From Persicimonas caeni (lineage in GTDB: Bacteria; Myxococcota_A; Bradymonadia; Bradymonadales; Bradymonadaceae): DNA of 64,000 bases. The number at the start of each line of letters is the position of its first letter. Position 1 is the stretch's first letter. Where the stretch lies: positions 3,561,074 to 3,625,073 of the forward strand of contig NZ_CP041186.1 of NCBI RefSeq assembly GCF_006517175.1. Direction: 5' to 3'. Positions 63,856-64,000 of this stretch are shown here, in pieces. The notes beneath the pieces are model-generated. The model saw nothing but the letters and a program-made list of their open reading frames with translations, searched no databases and was not told the origin of the DNA. Made by a program: the position numbers and the translations under genes.

Positions 63856-64000
63856 TACGCCGTCCCGCACCGATCGCACTGCCAGGTCGGCCCGTCGCCG
63901 GCGAGTCGCTCACCGCACTGACACGCCCAGCCGAGCTGGCGCGCCGGGTTACCGACCACCAGCGCGTGGGCGGGCACGTCTTTGGTCACCACGCTACCGG
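63765..64000 (-). CDS. WbpD-like sugar N-acetyltransferase, C-terminal part
   Basis: Only the end of the gene is present; it enters from the right edge. It reads GSVVTKDVPAHALVVGNPARQLGW, the terminal coil of left-handed beta-helix acyltransferases. This is followed by the small CxCGERL...CDRCG zinc-ribbon tail typical of WbpD/WlbB enzymes, which acetylate a 3-amino UDP-sugar uronate. The frame then runs about 29 codons beyond the ribbon, 91 bp antisense within the SEC-C gene. This suggests its natural stop was lost at an insertion junction. Confidence 0.8.
   Translation of the reverse strand, partial: GSVVTKDVPAHALVVGNPARQLGWACQCGERLAGDGPTWQCDRCGTAYQKRSSSASSPDDNSAEAASCISGLVAFDA

Overview
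The window is one long surface-polysaccharide gene cluster (about 1-55.7 kb and again at the extreme right edge) interrupted by an island of helicase and ATPase genes (about 55.87-63.86 kb). Coding is dense and GC-rich, with many GTG/TTG starts, ATGA-type overlaps and small intergenic palindromic elements. No tRNA, rRNA, CRISPR array or transposase was seen. Gene content and codon style suggest a large-genome Gram-negative, possibly a marine or halophilic deltaproteobacterial lineage (Myxococcota/Bradymonadales-like). That placement is inference only.

Layout. 1-18.6 kb, minus strand: the end of a bidomain oxidoreductase, two AsnB-type amidotransferases, glycosyltransferases, a Wzy-like polymerase, a Wzx flippase, three sulfotransferases, two FkbM methyltransferases, rmlD and rmlC. 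18.9-20.8 kb, plus strand: rmlB and rmlA. 20.8-31.7 kb: an O-antigen ligase/polymerase with a TPR tail, a Wzc tyrosine kinase, a WbpA-type dehydrogenase, wecC, wecB and a CapD/WbpM-type dehydratase. 31.9-37.2 kb: fcl, gmd, cysNC and cysD, with a palindromic element in each of the three spacers. 37.4-38.5 kb: a decayed second copy of the WbpA-type gene. 38.5-55.7 kb: mixed-strand sulfotransferases, glycosyltransferases, methyltransferases, a Wzm/Wzt ABC exporter, a large HAD protein and a DegT aminotransferase.

How the genes fit together. The locus can make dTDP-L-rhamnose, GDP-L-fucose, UDP-ManNAcA and probably a diacetamido uronic acid. It assembles glycans through both Wzx/Wzy/Wzc-type and ABC-type machinery. 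Six sulfotransferases lie beside cysD and cysNC, which make their donor PAPS, so the product is probably a sulfated polysaccharide.

The island at 55.9-63.9 kb is the best candidate for an undescribed system. It holds a tightly coupled trio (two different BrxD/DUF2791-like P-loop ATPases and an Lhr-like SF2 helicase), an unrecognised upstream 289-aa protein, and a divergent SEC-C protein. It separates a WbpE-like aminotransferase from a WbpD-like acetyltransferase, which in known clusters usually lie together. None of the other canonical BREX genes (pglX, pglZ, brxC/pglY, brxL) is in view.
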